From Galaxea fascicularis (taxonomy: Eukaryota; Cnidaria; Anthozoa; Scleractinia; Euphylliidae), in contig OX419346.1 in assembly GCA_948470475.1 (NCBI GenBank), positions 15,863,735 to 15,927,734 on the forward strand: a DNA stretch of 64,000 nt. Direction: 5' to 3'. The notes under the pieces are model-generated. The model was not told the origin of the DNA, ran no database searches, and was given only the letters and a program-made list of their open reading frames with translations. The first letter of the stretch is position 1. Each line of letters opens with the position of its first letter. Below are positions 1 to 11,471 of this stretch, piece by piece. The position numbers and the translations under genes are program-made.

Positions 1-251
1 AACTCGAGTAGCCGTCAATAGTAAGCCGCAAACAAATAAATGTAATTATAATCATTAAGCGTCTTTACGTTCTGCGCTTAATCATAAAATCCAAGTAACT
101 GTAAGATTACTCTGGTATATACGGATCAAAATGGCAACAACTGAAAAAAACAACATCACCTTTTTCTAGGAAAACTGGTCGCTTTCTTATAAAAAACGGC
201 ACACGCCGAACGCAGGGAAATTCCTCATTGTCTCGAGGCTTTTTCGTTTTA

Positions 252-1258
252 AAATCTATAATAATAATATTTATATTGCGCATTTTCTATAAGAATTAGC
301 AAATGCGCATTACAGACATTACAATGAATACAAAAGAACCTATTTAAAATTACTATGGAATCAAATACAAAAACTACACTATTTACAATTAGCTGTAACA
401 ATAGTAATTTGCAGAAAAACTGTATAAAAATCTAAATATGAACTAATTGTACTAACAAAATGCCTTGCTGAATAAAAATGTATTACGTTTCTGTTTAAAA
501 TCACTTGTGGTGTAAGCAGATCTAATGCTTACGGGACGACTGTTCCAAACCCGTGGTGCTGCCGCCATGAAGGATCGATCCCCATGGTAACTTTTGTGAA
601 ACGCTTTGGGCTGCTCAGAAGAATTCCCTTGTTATTTTGCCGTAAATCATAACGAGATGGAGGTAGGACAGAAATTAAATGAATGAGATATTTAGGAGCT
701 GGGCCCTGGAGTACTTTAAAGGTGATCAAAAGGATTTTAAACTCGATATGTTGGCGGATAGGCAACCATTGAAGTTGTTGAAGGAGCGGCGTAATACCGG
801 ACAGTGTTTAGGTGCGCAGAAGATCAATCGCGCACTCGCATTCATGACACGCTGGAGTTTTTGTATGTAACGATCGGGAACTCCATAGAAGAGACTGTTG
901 CAATAGTCTAACCTAATGGTTATAAATGTATAAATCAGTTTCCCAGTACATTCACTAGTAAGATATTTTCGTTTGTGTCGGATATTATATAGATAAAAGA
1001 ACGCACTACCAGAAGTCTTTGTTATGTGCGTTGCCTGATTCATGTGCAAGTCGAACCAGGAACCCAGATTTTTTTTGCCGAGTGTACGGGGATTATATCA
1101 ACGTCGCCAACCGTAATACTGCTAACAGACGCTTTGGATAGCTGCTTGCTCGTGCCGATCACCAGGAGCTCTCATCGTTCAACATCAACTTATCATTGAT
1201 CATTCATGAACGAACATCCACGATGTAGTTCTCCATCGCATTTAGCACCCCAGCTTCA
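252..1258 (-). pseudogene. LINE (L2/CR1-like) reverse transcriptase C-terminal part and 3' end
   Basis: The minus strand encodes the end of a non-LTR reverse transcriptase. In order it shows an LMLNDE/LVIGTSKQL thumb region (about 1190-1080), the HITKTSGSAFFYLYNIR region, RLDYCNSLFYGVPD, LQRVMNASARLI, and the PIRQHIEFKILLITFKVL stretch ending near 529. Frames shift near 1085, 800 and 750, so it is dead. The 3' end has the ATT-rich tail (minus-strand TATTATTATTATAG, about 252-275) typical of L2-type elements. The 5' part is missing (truncated near 1258), as is usual for LINE insertions. Confidence 0.85.
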
Positions 1259-1359
1259 CACGTACTCTCTAATGGGCGAAATGACAGGTATAATTAAGTA
1301 TCGTCTGCGTACTAGTGTGCAGACGGCAGGTGAGATTTAATAATACTGAAAATTTTGCT

Positions 1360-1628
1360 ACAACGAGTTGCAAAAATACTTGAGACACTGTACGCCATTT
1401 GGCCTTAAATGACGTTTCCATGATCTTCCGCTTTCCCCCCCCCCCTCCCCCTCTTATCAAAGTTGTTAACGGTGCAGCACCATGCTCGAAACTTTGAGGA
1501 ACAACTTTGAAAGGGGGAGAGGGAGGGGGTGAGTATTGCATGTCACAGATTTGTTAGCAGCAGCGTTTTAGAGAAAGAAGAGACGTTTTTGATGGCGAAT
1601 GTCTCAACAATTTTGCAACTGGTTGTCT
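1360..1628. mobile_element. Foldback MITE with G/C-rich hairpin, copy 1
   Basis: The ends are inverted: 1362-1388 (caacgagttgcaaaaat, then tgagaca) against 1600-1625 (tgtctcaacaattttgcaac). A second hairpin lies inside: a C-run and CCCTCTTATCAAAGTTGTT at about 1434-1468 pairs with AACAACTTTGAAAGGGGGA at about 1499-1519. A shorter copy sits at 3024-3222. It encodes nothing. Confidence 0.7.
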
Positions 1629-2213
1629 CAATGCTAGTGCATTGTATGGCCACTTTATTAGTTAGGGAATCTGGGCGAGAGCTATTGTAGTTTTTGCTTT
1701 TAATCAGTGTTTTAATGAGGTGTTTAAAACAAACAGGGTTTCATTGTCTTACATCACGTGAATTAAAAATGGCCAGCGGATAAAGCTCATTTTGTGCTGT
1801 TTATCGTACGACGTAATCGGAGCGTATTTCACTGCTTTTACGGAGCAAACCCGAAAACATTCTTAAGCTTCGATATAGACTACTTATATAATTCCGTTTT
1901 TGCCCTTACGGTCTGTAAAGACGTGATTCTAAGCCATTTACTGTGAATCTCCGTCAGGCAGGAGGTTTACCTTTTCAAATGACGCCAAAAGCCGACACTA
2001 GATTGAGGAGATAAGCTGTTGTTGATGTAAAAGAATTAGGCACATAAGCAGACATTCTAATGTGATCGCGTGCCATTAAATCCAGCTGCTTAGAAAACAG
2101 CGGCAGAATACATAAAATGAAATGCCAAAGTGCTGTCAATGCTTTGCATCGTTTATGTTACACTGCTTGAAACGTTTTTTACTAATTTCCACAAAGGACT
2201 GTTACCAAATTCA
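1629..2213. other. No gene seen
   Basis: AT-rich DNA with short random open frames only. I see no motif, repeat arm or splice-flanked exon. Confidence 0.6.
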
Positions 2214-2320
2214 ACGGTCTACCATTCTAGCACGGTTTACCATTGCGTTCACTAAAAAATACATTAAGATATCATATATCTTACTCTTCGATGGTAGACC
2301 GTGCTAAAATGGTAGACCGT
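2214..2320. repeat. Short inverted repeat (MITE-like)
   Basis: A 30-base arm at 2214-2243 (ACGGTCTACCATT..CACGGTTTACCAT) is repeated inverted at 2291-2320 with two or three mismatches, around a 47-base spacer. Each arm itself contains the word GGTCTACCAT/GGTTTACCAT twice. Confidence 0.75.
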
Positions 2321-2326
2321 CAGAAA

Positions 2327-3023
2327 ATCAAAGGAAATGCATATTACACTTATAATCGTTTTACCACTGTTCTCGTTTGGCATTTGTCACTATTCAGGAT
2401 TGGAAAGAAATGATAGTAGCCCAAGTAGTTTTCTCCTAAAGCCATTTACTCAAAAAATAACGCAATCACGGAATGTTACATGACCAAATAGCATGCCAAT
2501 TGTTCTTGCGTTACAAAATAAAAGGGACGAAATTACCACACTGTTGTCAGATAAAATTAATTGCCTAGTAGTCTTGTAGGGCGGTCTTTATTGTCGGCTA
2601 AAATCAAATGTGAGCAGTTATGCATTGGCGCGATTGTATTGTCAATAATGTCACTTCGCATTGAGCATTGACTGTGGTGTGCTCTCTACTGGTAGTGTTA
2701 ACTCTTGAAAAGTCTCACACCTGTCATATCTTATAAACGCTTTAAGTTGGGCGTCTATGTCTAGACGCCCTAGACGTAGGGCGTCTATTAAGTTGCACGA
2801 ACAAAAGGAAAGAATACACTCCGATTTGTTACGTCATTAACTGCAAGTTAAGAAAATTCGACGAATTCAAATTTAGTTTTTTGCATACTCTCCGACGAAC
2901 TAGAACGTCAATATGTCTAAGACTATAATAAGGAAATATAGTTCTTCAAAATTAATTGCTAAGCTCCATTGTTGCATCCTTCATACCAGAAAAAACAAAG
3001 TTCACTTTTATACCTTAATTAGA
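2327..3023. other. No gene; small GTCTA palindrome cluster
   Basis: The only structure is at about 2747-2790, where GGGCGTCTA and TAGACGCCC words alternate in direct and inverted orientation. The rest is featureless. Confidence 0.55.
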
Positions 3024-3222
3024 CAACGAGTTGCAAAAATACTTGAGACACTGTACGCCATTTGGCCTTAAATGACGTTTCCATGATCTTCCGCTTTCCC
3101 TCCCCCTCCCCCTCTTATCAAAGTTGTTAACGGTGCAGCACCATGCTCGAACTTTGAAGGAGGGGGTGAGTATTGCATGTCACAGATTTGTTAGCAGCAG
3201 CGTTTTAGAGAAAGAAGAGACG
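3024..3222. mobile_element. Foldback MITE, copy 2 (internally deleted)
   Basis: Nearly identical to 1360-1583 from CAACGAGTTGCAAAAATAC to AGAGAAAGAAGAGACG. It lacks part of the inner hairpin (the arm after the CATGCTCGAA loop is shortened) and the 3' terminal repeat. It abuts a LINE fragment at 3222. Confidence 0.7.
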
Positions 3223-3300
3223 ATAGTAAAAAGCAGGCGACCAAGGCATGAACCCTGAGGCACCCCACATTCTAGGCCAAACTTTTTGGAAAGAGCACCA
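3223..3300 (-). pseudogene. LINE reverse transcriptase scrap (GVPQGS motif)
   Basis: The minus strand reads LECGVPQGSCLGRLLFTIV, the conserved RT block before the catalytic YADD. Nothing else of the LINE is recognisable on either side. Bases 3300-3400 (minus) resemble 8776-8843 (plus), a second repeat shared between two LINE scars. Confidence 0.65.
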
Positions 3301-3444
3301 TTAATTGTAACCAAGAGCTATAATGGGACAGAGGGTGAGACTCCTGGTAAAGCCTTTGGGATATCTTAATTTCCAAAAATCTATTTTTAGAAACTGGTGC
3401 GGACGCAACAGGAAACAAATTTCAGGTAGACCTCTCGCGAAAAA

Positions 3445-4720
3445 AAAAATGGTGGAGGGGATGCGGACGATTGTTTGGCTGTCATTCACTGTGAGTGTTT
3501 TCGGACTTTCATTTGTTGGGCCGCCTAATTGCTTGGTTGTTCGGTCCTTCATTGTTTTAGTCGTCGTTCTCTAGCCGTTAGTCTGCTCGGTTGTTTCATC
3601 CATATTTAAGTCGTTTTGGGTTCACTGATTCGTTTGCTTTGCTGGTGATTTATCGTTTCGGTTGTTGTACGATTAACGTTTATGAAGTTATCTAGAGTAT
3701 TAAAAGCTGTATTTAAACGTTGCAAAAAAGAAACTCTTTATGTTTAAAGAGCTTAAGGTTGCAGTACTATAGAGAGAGACTTCAGCTTTCTCTTAAGTTC
3801 TTATTACATAACAAGAAAGCTACAGTTCAACAGTAGACGTGCCGATACACAAGCCATGTAATAGAATGACAACAGAGGCGGGGAAGTGAATTGGCTGCAT
3901 ATCATCTGGCACGGTGAGAGAATTAAAGTTATCAGTGCCTAAAAGTTAACAAAAGCCATAGACCATGTTCATTTTATCTATGAAGAGAATTATTGTTTTC
4001 ATACCCATAATTATTCTGGGTACCCATCACAGAGTAAAAACTCATTAATCCCTCACAATAGAAGCTGGTAGAAAACAGGTAAAAGTGTGCAAAGTCGAGT
4101 GTGACGTGTCAACGTAACACCACATTTAAGTATCTTTTCAAGATAAACCTCCACAAACCTTACAGACTTACAGTGTGGCAAAGTCTTCACATAATTATAC
4201 GAAACCATAACAACAGCTTACCCATAAATTTCACTCAAAAAGTCATAAAATAAACAGATATATCACAATAATATGTGTGGCCAATCAGGGTGCAAGTGCA
4301 TTTTCATGTACACAAGGGTCACTTTGGGGTTGATACAATAAATTCCAATGCTAACTGATTTTTATTCATATAACATTTTTCTAAAAAAGGTAACAGTGCA
4401 TAAATAATTATTGCAGTAAAAACAAGCGGAGCATTCTACCACCAAATTAAAGAAAGCGATGAAATTTGTGAGTTTGTAGAAAAATTAATATATTTATTGA
4501 AAAGTCCAAGTTATATAGATTAAACTTCATCAGTAATTATTTTATACTTTGACCATCATATAATGCAAGATTCAAGTAGCAAATATGTTCCTGTTTTGCT
4601 CGCTTGTACATGAGACCAACAACCACTTGGCATATACCAAGAAAGTACAAGGCATATGACTTCATACATGCTACTGATGCTCCTCTATTTTTGTCGGAAA
4701 TAGTCACATAAATAATAAAA
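3445..4720. other. No gene seen
   Basis: About 1.3 kb of AT-rich sequence without coding motifs, repeats longer than a few words, or tRNA-like folds. Confidence 0.55.
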
Positions 4721-4721
4721 T

Positions 4722-5625
4722 GCAGGACGTTTGTGAATACGACGTTTGGTATCTCGGGCCGTGTACTGTCTTGGTTCCGCTCCTACTTACATAACCGGTC
4801 GCAATCAGTATCTGTTAATGGAGAAACATCCCGGTCATTCGACGTTAATCACGGTGTTCCTCAAGGGTCCTGTCTTGGCCCTCTCCTCTTCATTCTGTAT
4901 GCCAGTAAGCTATTCACTATTGTGGAACGCCATCTACCAGAAGTACACGCATATGCTGACGACAAGCAACTCTACACTGCCTTCAAACCTGAGCCCGAAC
5001 ATGCCGCTAATGCTGTCGCGGCTATGCAAGCGTGCATCACCGATATACGGAAGTGGGTGCTAATGGAAAAGCTGTGACTGCAGCACAGTGCAGTCAGTTC
5101 ATTATGCTTTCGGCCAGCGGTAACAAATGCAAGTGCTTAGTTGCCGCGCTCGTTTTTGTACTTGGCCTCCTTTTTTTATTCTTTTTGTTTTCGTGGTTCC
5201 ATATGTACGAGCTGAAATCAGTTCAAGTTATTGTTTGGAATCGTGGTTCATCGGATCCTTTACTACGTAGTATACGACCTAAACGGTAAGAACTATTTCA
5301 AGAATATTCTGCTGAACATTTCTTTAGAGTATTTCGCTCGATGGTTCGAACTGAGTTAGGTAAAATCGAATGTTACTTCGTTTCGCTAGAATGTTATCCC
5401 AGGACTCAGGACTCAGGACTTTGGAATATTCTGTATGTGGTTTATTGAAATAAGTCGCGTTCATTCCTATGGGCCTGTGAATAAACTTCGTTTGGGACAT
5501 TAAAACTCCTCGCGTTTATGTTTACGGGAGGCAGCCATATAAGCTGATGCTTTACGATGAAAAGACTGAATTTATTGTGATTGGAACCAGGCAGCAGTTA
5601 GTAAAGGTGGTGAAACAGAGAATTA
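4722..5625 (+). pseudogene. LINE reverse transcriptase fragment split by a solo LTR
   Basis: The frame from 4733 to 5072 encodes the RT palm: SWFRSYLHNRSQSV, NHGVPQGSCLGPLLF, and the catalytic box AYADD. The frame is then interrupted by an LTR (5073-5539). It resumes at 5540 in phase with LMLYDEKTEF and GTRQQL, the standard continuation of L2/CR1-type RT, and fades near 5625. The N-terminal domains, endonuclease and 3' UTR are missing. Apart from the insertion the palm frame is open, so the fragment is younger than most others here. Confidence 0.85.
5073..5539 (+). mobile_element. Solo LTR (copy 1), nested in LINE
   Basis: Starts TGTGACTGCAGC and ends near GCAGCCATA. An AATAAA poly(A) signal lies at about 5480. 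It is similar along its length to 38970-39445. Flanks are AAAGC on the left and TAAGC on the right, a one-mismatch 5-bp target duplication, as expected for an LTR retrotransposon reduced by LTR-LTR recombination. Confidence 0.75.
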
Positions 5626-5639
5626 ACTCTGAAGTTTAA

Positions 5640-5850
5640 ATTAAAGTGCTAATAGAAACCCATGAAAAACCCACTGGGCGTTAGCCCTAGTAAAGGGTAT
5701 CAGGGAACCACTCGAAGAAAAAATTCTTATGACCTCGGTGGGAATCGAACCCACGACCTCCGGATTAGATCTACCGTTGCTCTGCCGACTAACTTTCTCT
5801 ATAGCAGTTAGTAAAGGCAGGAGCCCATAAATAGGAGCCTCCATATGCAC
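5640..5850 (-). mobile_element. tRNA-derived SINE
   Basis: The minus strand carries a tRNA-like B box (GGTTCGATTCC at about 5739-5749) and D-arm/A-box-like GTCGGCAGAGCAACGG. The tail includes TAGGGCTAACGC and GGGTTTCTATTAGCAC, which I recall from coral SINEs. The acceptor stem does not close, so this is a SINE head and not a tRNA gene. Confidence 0.6.
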
Positions 5851-6755
5851 TGTATCTTTGAGTCAACCTTTGCGCGTATCTTTCTATTTTTAGAACTCCC
5901 TTTTCTACAGAAGGCTCAATTTTACCGCGAAAATCAGTTTCCGGTAAAGTCCGCACACAAGCATCCAAAATAAAATGGCGGCGAAAGGCGGGGAGCGCGT
6001 TGTAGCGATCCTTCGCTTCTTTTTCCTTTCTGTTTAGTCCACAGGCTAATTTTTACAACCGAGATAACTTGGTTCGTACAGAATAAGGTTAATAGATAAC
6101 TTGTATGCAATCGAGCCATGGAATGTGTAAAAAAATGCAGCGACGATTGTGCTTCTTCTGACTTCTGTGTTGTCTTTTCGTCTCGAATTTTTTTATCGCG
6201 AAGGTTATGTAAGCGATAGCCACGTCCCTTAGAACGAATCGTTGTTTCAAAGAGTCTGAAAATCGCACAACTTTAACTGGAAGGTCTTCGAATGTCCACG
6301 TTCGCGAAGAAAACAAGGTGAGCTTGAGTGAAACTAGCAGTGGTGAAATCAACAACCCTGTGATGGCGGCGGATGTGCTTCTGCGGACGGTGTAAAAGGT
6401 CTCTTGAGAAAGTTCTACGAATTCTAAAGAGACTGATATTCTGGGAAAGTGGCATAGCGAACTTTCAGTGGCTGGATTTAGTGGTGAGATACTGAATCTC
6501 ATCAAGAAGCATTCACTCTACACGCGATCGAGCCTCTCACTCACTTCCCCGATCGCTCACTTCCCGGAACGTATGCTTCTTCTTTACCCTTCAAATGTTT
6601 ATTCTTATGCCGAACAAACCGGACCATTTCAGCCTGTTCGTTTGATTGTTCATGACGATGGAAAGTGGAGTCTGCAATGCCCCATCTACGAGCACATGAT
6701 TTTAAAGTCGGGTACGCTAGACACTCTAGAATCTTCATGCCTGGTACAAGTTGCC
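5851..6755. other. No supported gene
   Basis: Long open stretches exist on both strands (about 6089-6505 minus, 6468-6761 plus) but they overlap each other. They show no domain, no splice context and no repeat family, so I do not call them. Confidence 0.5.
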
Positions 6756-7410
6756 AAATAAAATGGGGTTGGAAAGCCTACACGACTCTTGTTCGCGTGT
6801 TTGCCGCTTCTATCTCGGTTCTATTGACCGATTTAGCTTCTTGCTTGTTTAAAGTGGGGCAACACGGTGGTTTAGAGGATAGCATGATGGCTTAAATGTC
6901 GCATGTTATGTATTTTGATCTCAAAGGTCATTTCTGGGTTTAAATTCTGCATTTATCGCCTGTTTGTTTTGACGCTTGTTGTTTCTGTTTAGCGACTGTC
7001 GTCCTTTATATGCCATCTGAAGCATTTTGTCTAGCTTTGATTTGGCTCGTTTCAGTGCGTTCGATCAGTGACAGAACAGCCTCTCTCTTGTTACCAAGGA
7101 TAGGAATTTTGAGCCGCGTATTATGATAATCTTTATGTTGCAGTGTTTGTACATTACCGGGCCCGGCTATTTGGTTTTGTAGCAAGACGTTGCGTTTCTT
7201 TTGCGACTATTTGTCTCTTTATCCTTTCTTTAGTGTTGTAGCTTCTTGAGAGAGCTATGCAACACGTGAAATTGAGCGCTAAAATCCGCTCTTATTAATA
7301 CGGCTGTGTTTTTGTTATCGTTTCGCTCCGCTCTGTAACTGCGGTTGTAATATTTTCCCCCTTTTGTTTATGTCAGTGGTTTTGGCTGTGTTTGGGTACG
7401 CCATTAAATG
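6756..7410 (-). repeat. Dispersed repeat family R1, copy 1
   Basis: 6893-7410 matches 28588-29095 in the same orientation and 13020-13235 inverted. 6756-6890 matches 13232-13372 inverted. The shared words include CATTACCGGGCCCGG and CTTTATCCTTTCTTTAG. In the 13-kb copy the segment corresponding to 6890-7150 is absent, and the copy lies directly after an acidic P2X7-like ORF. R1 is therefore probably the continuation (intron or UTR) of that element, here with its coding part lost. Confidence 0.6.
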
Positions 7411-7589
7411 ATAGGCAACAAAAATTGTTGTCGCAAAAGTCAGAACTTTCCCAGAGTTCATCACTCTAAGAGTCTTCCGATCTGCCCACCATTACTGTGA
7501 CTCGCCGAGATCACTTCATGCGCAAAGGTTGACTCAGAGGGCTTGTATGGGAGAGGGAGGCTCCTATTTATGGGCTGCTGGTAAAGGTC

Positions 7590-8250
7590 GACATTGATTC
7601 CCTTTGCGTGGGCCATACAGCAATTCTCACCTCTTCCGAAGTGAGGAATCTTGGGGGCTGCAATGACAACCAACTTAAGATGGTCACGCAAATAAACCAG
7701 ACATGTAAAGCCGCTTTCTTCCACATATTTAATATTAGAAGGTTCGGGAAATTTCTCAGTTCTGACACTTTCCAAACTCTAGTGAATGCTTTGTAACAAG
7801 TCGACTTGACTATTGTAATAGTATTTTATTCGGACTGCCTAATACTGAACTACAAAAGCTCTAGAGAGTACAAAACACTGCCGCTAGACTTATTTGCAAC
7901 ATCAACAAGTTCGATCACATCACTCCTACTTTAGTGAACTGCACTGGCTCCCAGTTAGATATCGCATAGATTTTAAGATTTCATTTGTCACTTTTAAACC
8001 CAACGCACCCAACGCGTAAAAGCAAATGTAACTATAGCTCAAGATCAACTAGCGAGATTCTACTGCAACAACCGGGGATAAAAACCCTATGCGCGCTTGG
8101 TGATCGCAGTTTCTCTGTAGCCGCACCTGCACTTTGGAACAATCTTCCAAATGTGATTAGATCCGCCACTGGCATTAACTATTTTAAGAAACTTCCCAAG
8201 ACTCATCTTTTTTCAGATTGCCTTTCGGACCTATAAATTATTTAATTCTG
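7590..8250 (+). pseudogene. LINE reverse transcriptase C-terminal part
   Basis: Plus-strand fragments give, in order, NQTCKAAFFHIFNIR, then in other frames the DYCNS/LQRVQNTAARLI region (about 7810-7900) and HITPT..LHWLP (7915-7960). The final block (7985-8236) has SFSVAAPALWNNLP and FKKLPKTHLF. At least three frameshifts separate them. It is the typical terminal region of L2/CR1/jockey-type RT, 5' truncated. Confidence 0.85.
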
Positions 8251-8464
8251 ACTAATTCCTAGTTAAATCTAATTTTAGCATTTAAGTAATTATTTTTTTA
8301 TTCTATTTATTTGTTTTATAACTGTCTAGCTAATAGGCCTCGCAAGGTGCAGCAAGGACGCAGCTCAACAAGGTCGAACCGAAAGCATATACAAGGCGCC
8401 TCTAGCAGCCGTTATACGGTCCATGTATGACCTTGGAGCACAGCTTACAGCCAGCTCGAATAAA

Positions 8465-8637
8465 CTATATGCTGGTTTTTGCTGAGGGAGGAAAACTGGT
8501 GTACCCGGAGGAAAACCCTCGGAGCAGGGTCGAGAACCACCACAAACTCAGCCCACTTATGGCATCACCGGGAATCGAACCCGGGGCCACATTGATGGGA
8601 GGCCAGTGCTCTCACCACTACGCCATCCCTGCTCCCC
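8465..8637 (-). mobile_element. tRNA-Gly-derived SINE with conserved central domain
   Basis: On the minus strand, 8630-8561 reads as a tRNA-like head: GGGATGGCGTAGTGGTGAGAG, a CTCCCAT anticodon loop (CCC, Gly-like), a GGTTCGATTCC B box and a closing GGTGATGCC. It is followed by a CTGAGTTTGTGGTGGTTCTC / CTCCGAGGGTTTTCCTCCGG domain at 8550-8470. I recall this arrangement from deeply conserved eumetazoan SINEs. The exact family is not certain. Confidence 0.75.
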
Positions 8638-8867
8638 AGCTACGTTTACTTCGCGGTTGCGGCCACCATCTTTGGCATCTTTTCAACAACGTCCGACTAG
8701 CTCCCAAGCCTCGCGCACACAGAGTCTACCGGAAGACTGGAAGTTGCTTGCTTGTTTCTAAAACTAGATTTTTTGAAATTAAGATATCCCATACCCCATT
8801 AAAAGTCTCCGTCTCTGTCCCATTATGGCTCTTGTTGTAACTTGTTGCGATCGACCGGTCAGATAGG

Positions 8868-9060
8868 ATCGAAACCATTAAAGAGCTGACCCACGCAGGC
8901 CGAGCAGTGACTGAAGTCTATGAATAAGCATATCATGGTCCACGGTATCAAAGACGGCGCTGAGGTCCAGAAGAACTAGGAGTATCACATGACCCATATC
9001 CGTATTCATAAGAATATCATTCTTGACTTTCAGTAACGCCGTCTCAGTAGATGCTCACGA
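8868..9060 (-). pseudogene. LINE reverse transcriptase fragment (LDLSAVFDTVDH)
   Basis: The minus strand encodes TALLKVKNDIL, VLLDLSAVFDTVDH and HRLQSLLGLRGSAL in one frame over about 60 codons. This is RT domain block A with the catalytic aspartate context. It is flanked by unrelated sequence on both sides and is too short for a standard ORF scan to flag. Confidence 0.8.
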
Positions 9061-9331
9061 TACGCACTCTGCATTTCTGGGAACTAGCCATTGGTCATCA
9101 TTTAATGCGCTTCATCAAAGCGACGTTTGTGAACTTTGAAGGCGAACCCAGCCAACAATAAGACGTGATCACAGCGTTCCATTTCATTAAACACAATGGC
9201 AAAAAACACAACCAAACAGAAAGCAAGCAAACAAACAAACTAAACAAGAAAACGATGAAAAACGAAAGAAAAACAAAGATTTTATTTCATTTAGGTAATA
9301 TGAGGAGATAGCGCGCGCGGATTTGAATTAT

Positions 9332-9850
9332 ATGGCGGGAGATCCAAACGAAGCTTGTATGTACGTCCTTCTTATTATAATTACTGTTTTCATGCGCTTT
9401 GTTTGTGTCCGACGAAGAAATCGATTTGAGCAAAGGCGTCGATTGCTTGCACTTAGAGGCACGCTTATTTTCATGATTCTCTGAAAAAGATATGCCGCAG
9501 AAGGAAAATCGCGTGGGTTCTAGAAAGGCCACAATTCTGGTTTGAAAACATGGTTTTAAACCAATACACCGACAACATTTGGCGTGAACATTTCCTTATC
9601 ACGAGGCAAACGTTCCAATGTTAGACCGCATTTAGTTCGACGAGACACGAACATGAGACGAGCGATTCCTGCAGAGAAGCGAGTAGCTGTTGCTTTGTGG
9701 CGGCTTGCAACAGGAAATTCGTACAGGACTACGGGACTTGTTTTTGGAGTTGGAAGATACACTGCGCTAAAATTGAAAAATGAATTTTGCTTAGCACTCA
9801 AGTTTCGTGGTAGGAATGAAAATAGCACGCGTGTTGTATTTCAGATTTGA
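9332..9850 (+). pseudogene. Harbinger/PIF-type transposase (HARBI1-like), N-terminal, frameshifted
   Basis: An ATG at 9332 opens an Arg-rich N-terminus (VCVRRRNRFEQRRRLLALRG). Frame 1 (9496-9621) then gives RPQFWFENMV..NIWREHFLITRQTF. Frame 2 (9622 on) gives RPHLVRRDTNMRRAIPAEKR, VALWRLATG and FGVGRYTALKL. This order (PQ-W-W-x-FR-RPxL-IPxEKRVAxxLWRLATG-FGVG) is the start of DDE_Tnp_4 nucleases. Two frameshifts separate the blocks, and the catalytic DDE part is absent. A dead remnant. Confidence 0.85.
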
Positions 9851-9859
9851 CAGTCCTGT

Positions 9860-10997
9860 CAGATGGATAACCGCACGCGACTCCTCATTGGCCAAAATTA
9901 ATTACCCACTCGCTTAAGCTACCTGGTTTGGTGGCTTAAATTTAATGAGAATTCCATTGAACTTTGCCGACTCCATAAGCGAGTTGGAAAAGCAACTGTT
10001 TCACGGAATTTCCGGTTGTCACTCGCTAAGCGACCTGAAAAACCGCTCGTGAAAACACGGCCTCTGACAGTCATCATTGATTGCTGTTGCGATTCACTGA
10101 CACGTGCCACTGACATTCAACAACCGGAGAAGGAATGTCACATGACAGAAGAGCTACCAATACTTACGTGACAGCAATATGCCCGATCAGACAACTGATG
10201 CAATTTTAGGCAATATATTTTTCAGCAGTAAAACGCGTTTTGATAAGAAAATTGAGGCTGAAATTGACCCAGGCCTTAACTAAGGAACATGTGCGTACGG
10301 ACCTTGGAGGCTAAAGGAAATTTGCTGGAATTAAGTTGTTCTTCGTTGTTTTCGTGACGTCATGTCTTTTTTTAAACTTAAAATTAGTGAGCAAGCACGC
10401 AGTACGAGATCTTGTCAACTATGTTTATTATCCGAACCCAGAATTAAACGTTCCACATTTTGTACACAGGGTTTTCGTTGTATCCTTTGGTGATCAATAC
10501 TGCGAGCAGTGCACGCAAATTAGATTTACTATAGTGGCACTACTGTTCAACAAAGCTCAAAGTTCAAAGCTCCACGATACAAGTAAGATACCACTGTGAC
10601 GGCAATATGCTCCAACACGCAACTGATATTAAAATTTAGGGAAGAAGTTCATCATTGAACGTAAGATACTACAGCACCGTGTCGACAATATTCCCGAACA
10701 TGTTAACTGATACAACCTTGGGAACGCAAAGTGTAATTTAGCTTGCTCCTGAGACCACGTCACTCTTTTCTCTTCAGCAGCACCTTTTCTCCTTAAACGG
10801 CATCGAGTGAAACGCTTTTGAAATTGAGAAGTGACAAGGGTTTTTAATTTTGTAACAAGAATATTCCTGAACGTCTAATAATAGCAAAAATTTCATAGCA
10901 AAAAAGGTTGCAGCTGAAGTTAAACGGGAAAAATCATGGCCGCGCGTCTTTCTTTTCTACTTAGTCAACAAAGCAGTAGGAGCTAACCACACACACG
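9860..10997. other. Noncoding; three copies of a ~45-bp word
   Basis: No gene seen. A word like GTGACGGCAATATGCCC..ACATGCAACTGATACAA occurs at about 10167, 10598 and 10678, and again at 18769 (see findings). Confidence 0.5.
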
Positions 10998-11471
10998 TAT
11001 GGTAGCCCATTCTTATCATAGCAAAACCAATTGGAAATGTTTGTTTAAAATTGTAAAAAAACATGCAGATGTGAAAAAAAAAATTAAAAATTAAAAAAAA
11101 AATGTACATAAAGTTAAAGAACAGAGAGAAAAAAGAGAATAAAAAATAAAATAAATAAATAAAATTAAAGCAAAGTGAAAACGAAAAAAAAATCAAATAA
11201 AAATAAGCAGAAGTACAAAAATGCAAAAGCAAATTAAAAGTGAATAAAAATAAATAAAAATAAAATGAATTAGAAAAAAAATATATATATATATACTCAT
11301 GGGTTTTTTTTAACATAAAAAATTCCTGTCAGTGCAAATGCAGATTCAAAAAAAAGTAAATTTACTATGATTACGCTGGGCCGGATTTTTTTCCAAAATG
11401 AAATGTCGTAGAGCGGCCCATTGTTATCATAGCCCGCAACACCTAAGGTCAGTGGTTTCCTCATTTTCAAA

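Noticed and set aside
5730..5800. Functional tRNA gene on the minus strand
   Set aside because: The B box is good but the acceptor stem does not pair; it is part of a SINE.
6089..6761. Overlapping 138- and 97-codon open frames on opposite strands
   Set aside because: No domain, no splice sites, no repeat match, and they overlap each other; consistent with chance.
10957..11316. 119-codon F/Y/L-rich minus frame
   Set aside because: Arises from the A/T-rich tract in an arm of inverted-repeat element A.
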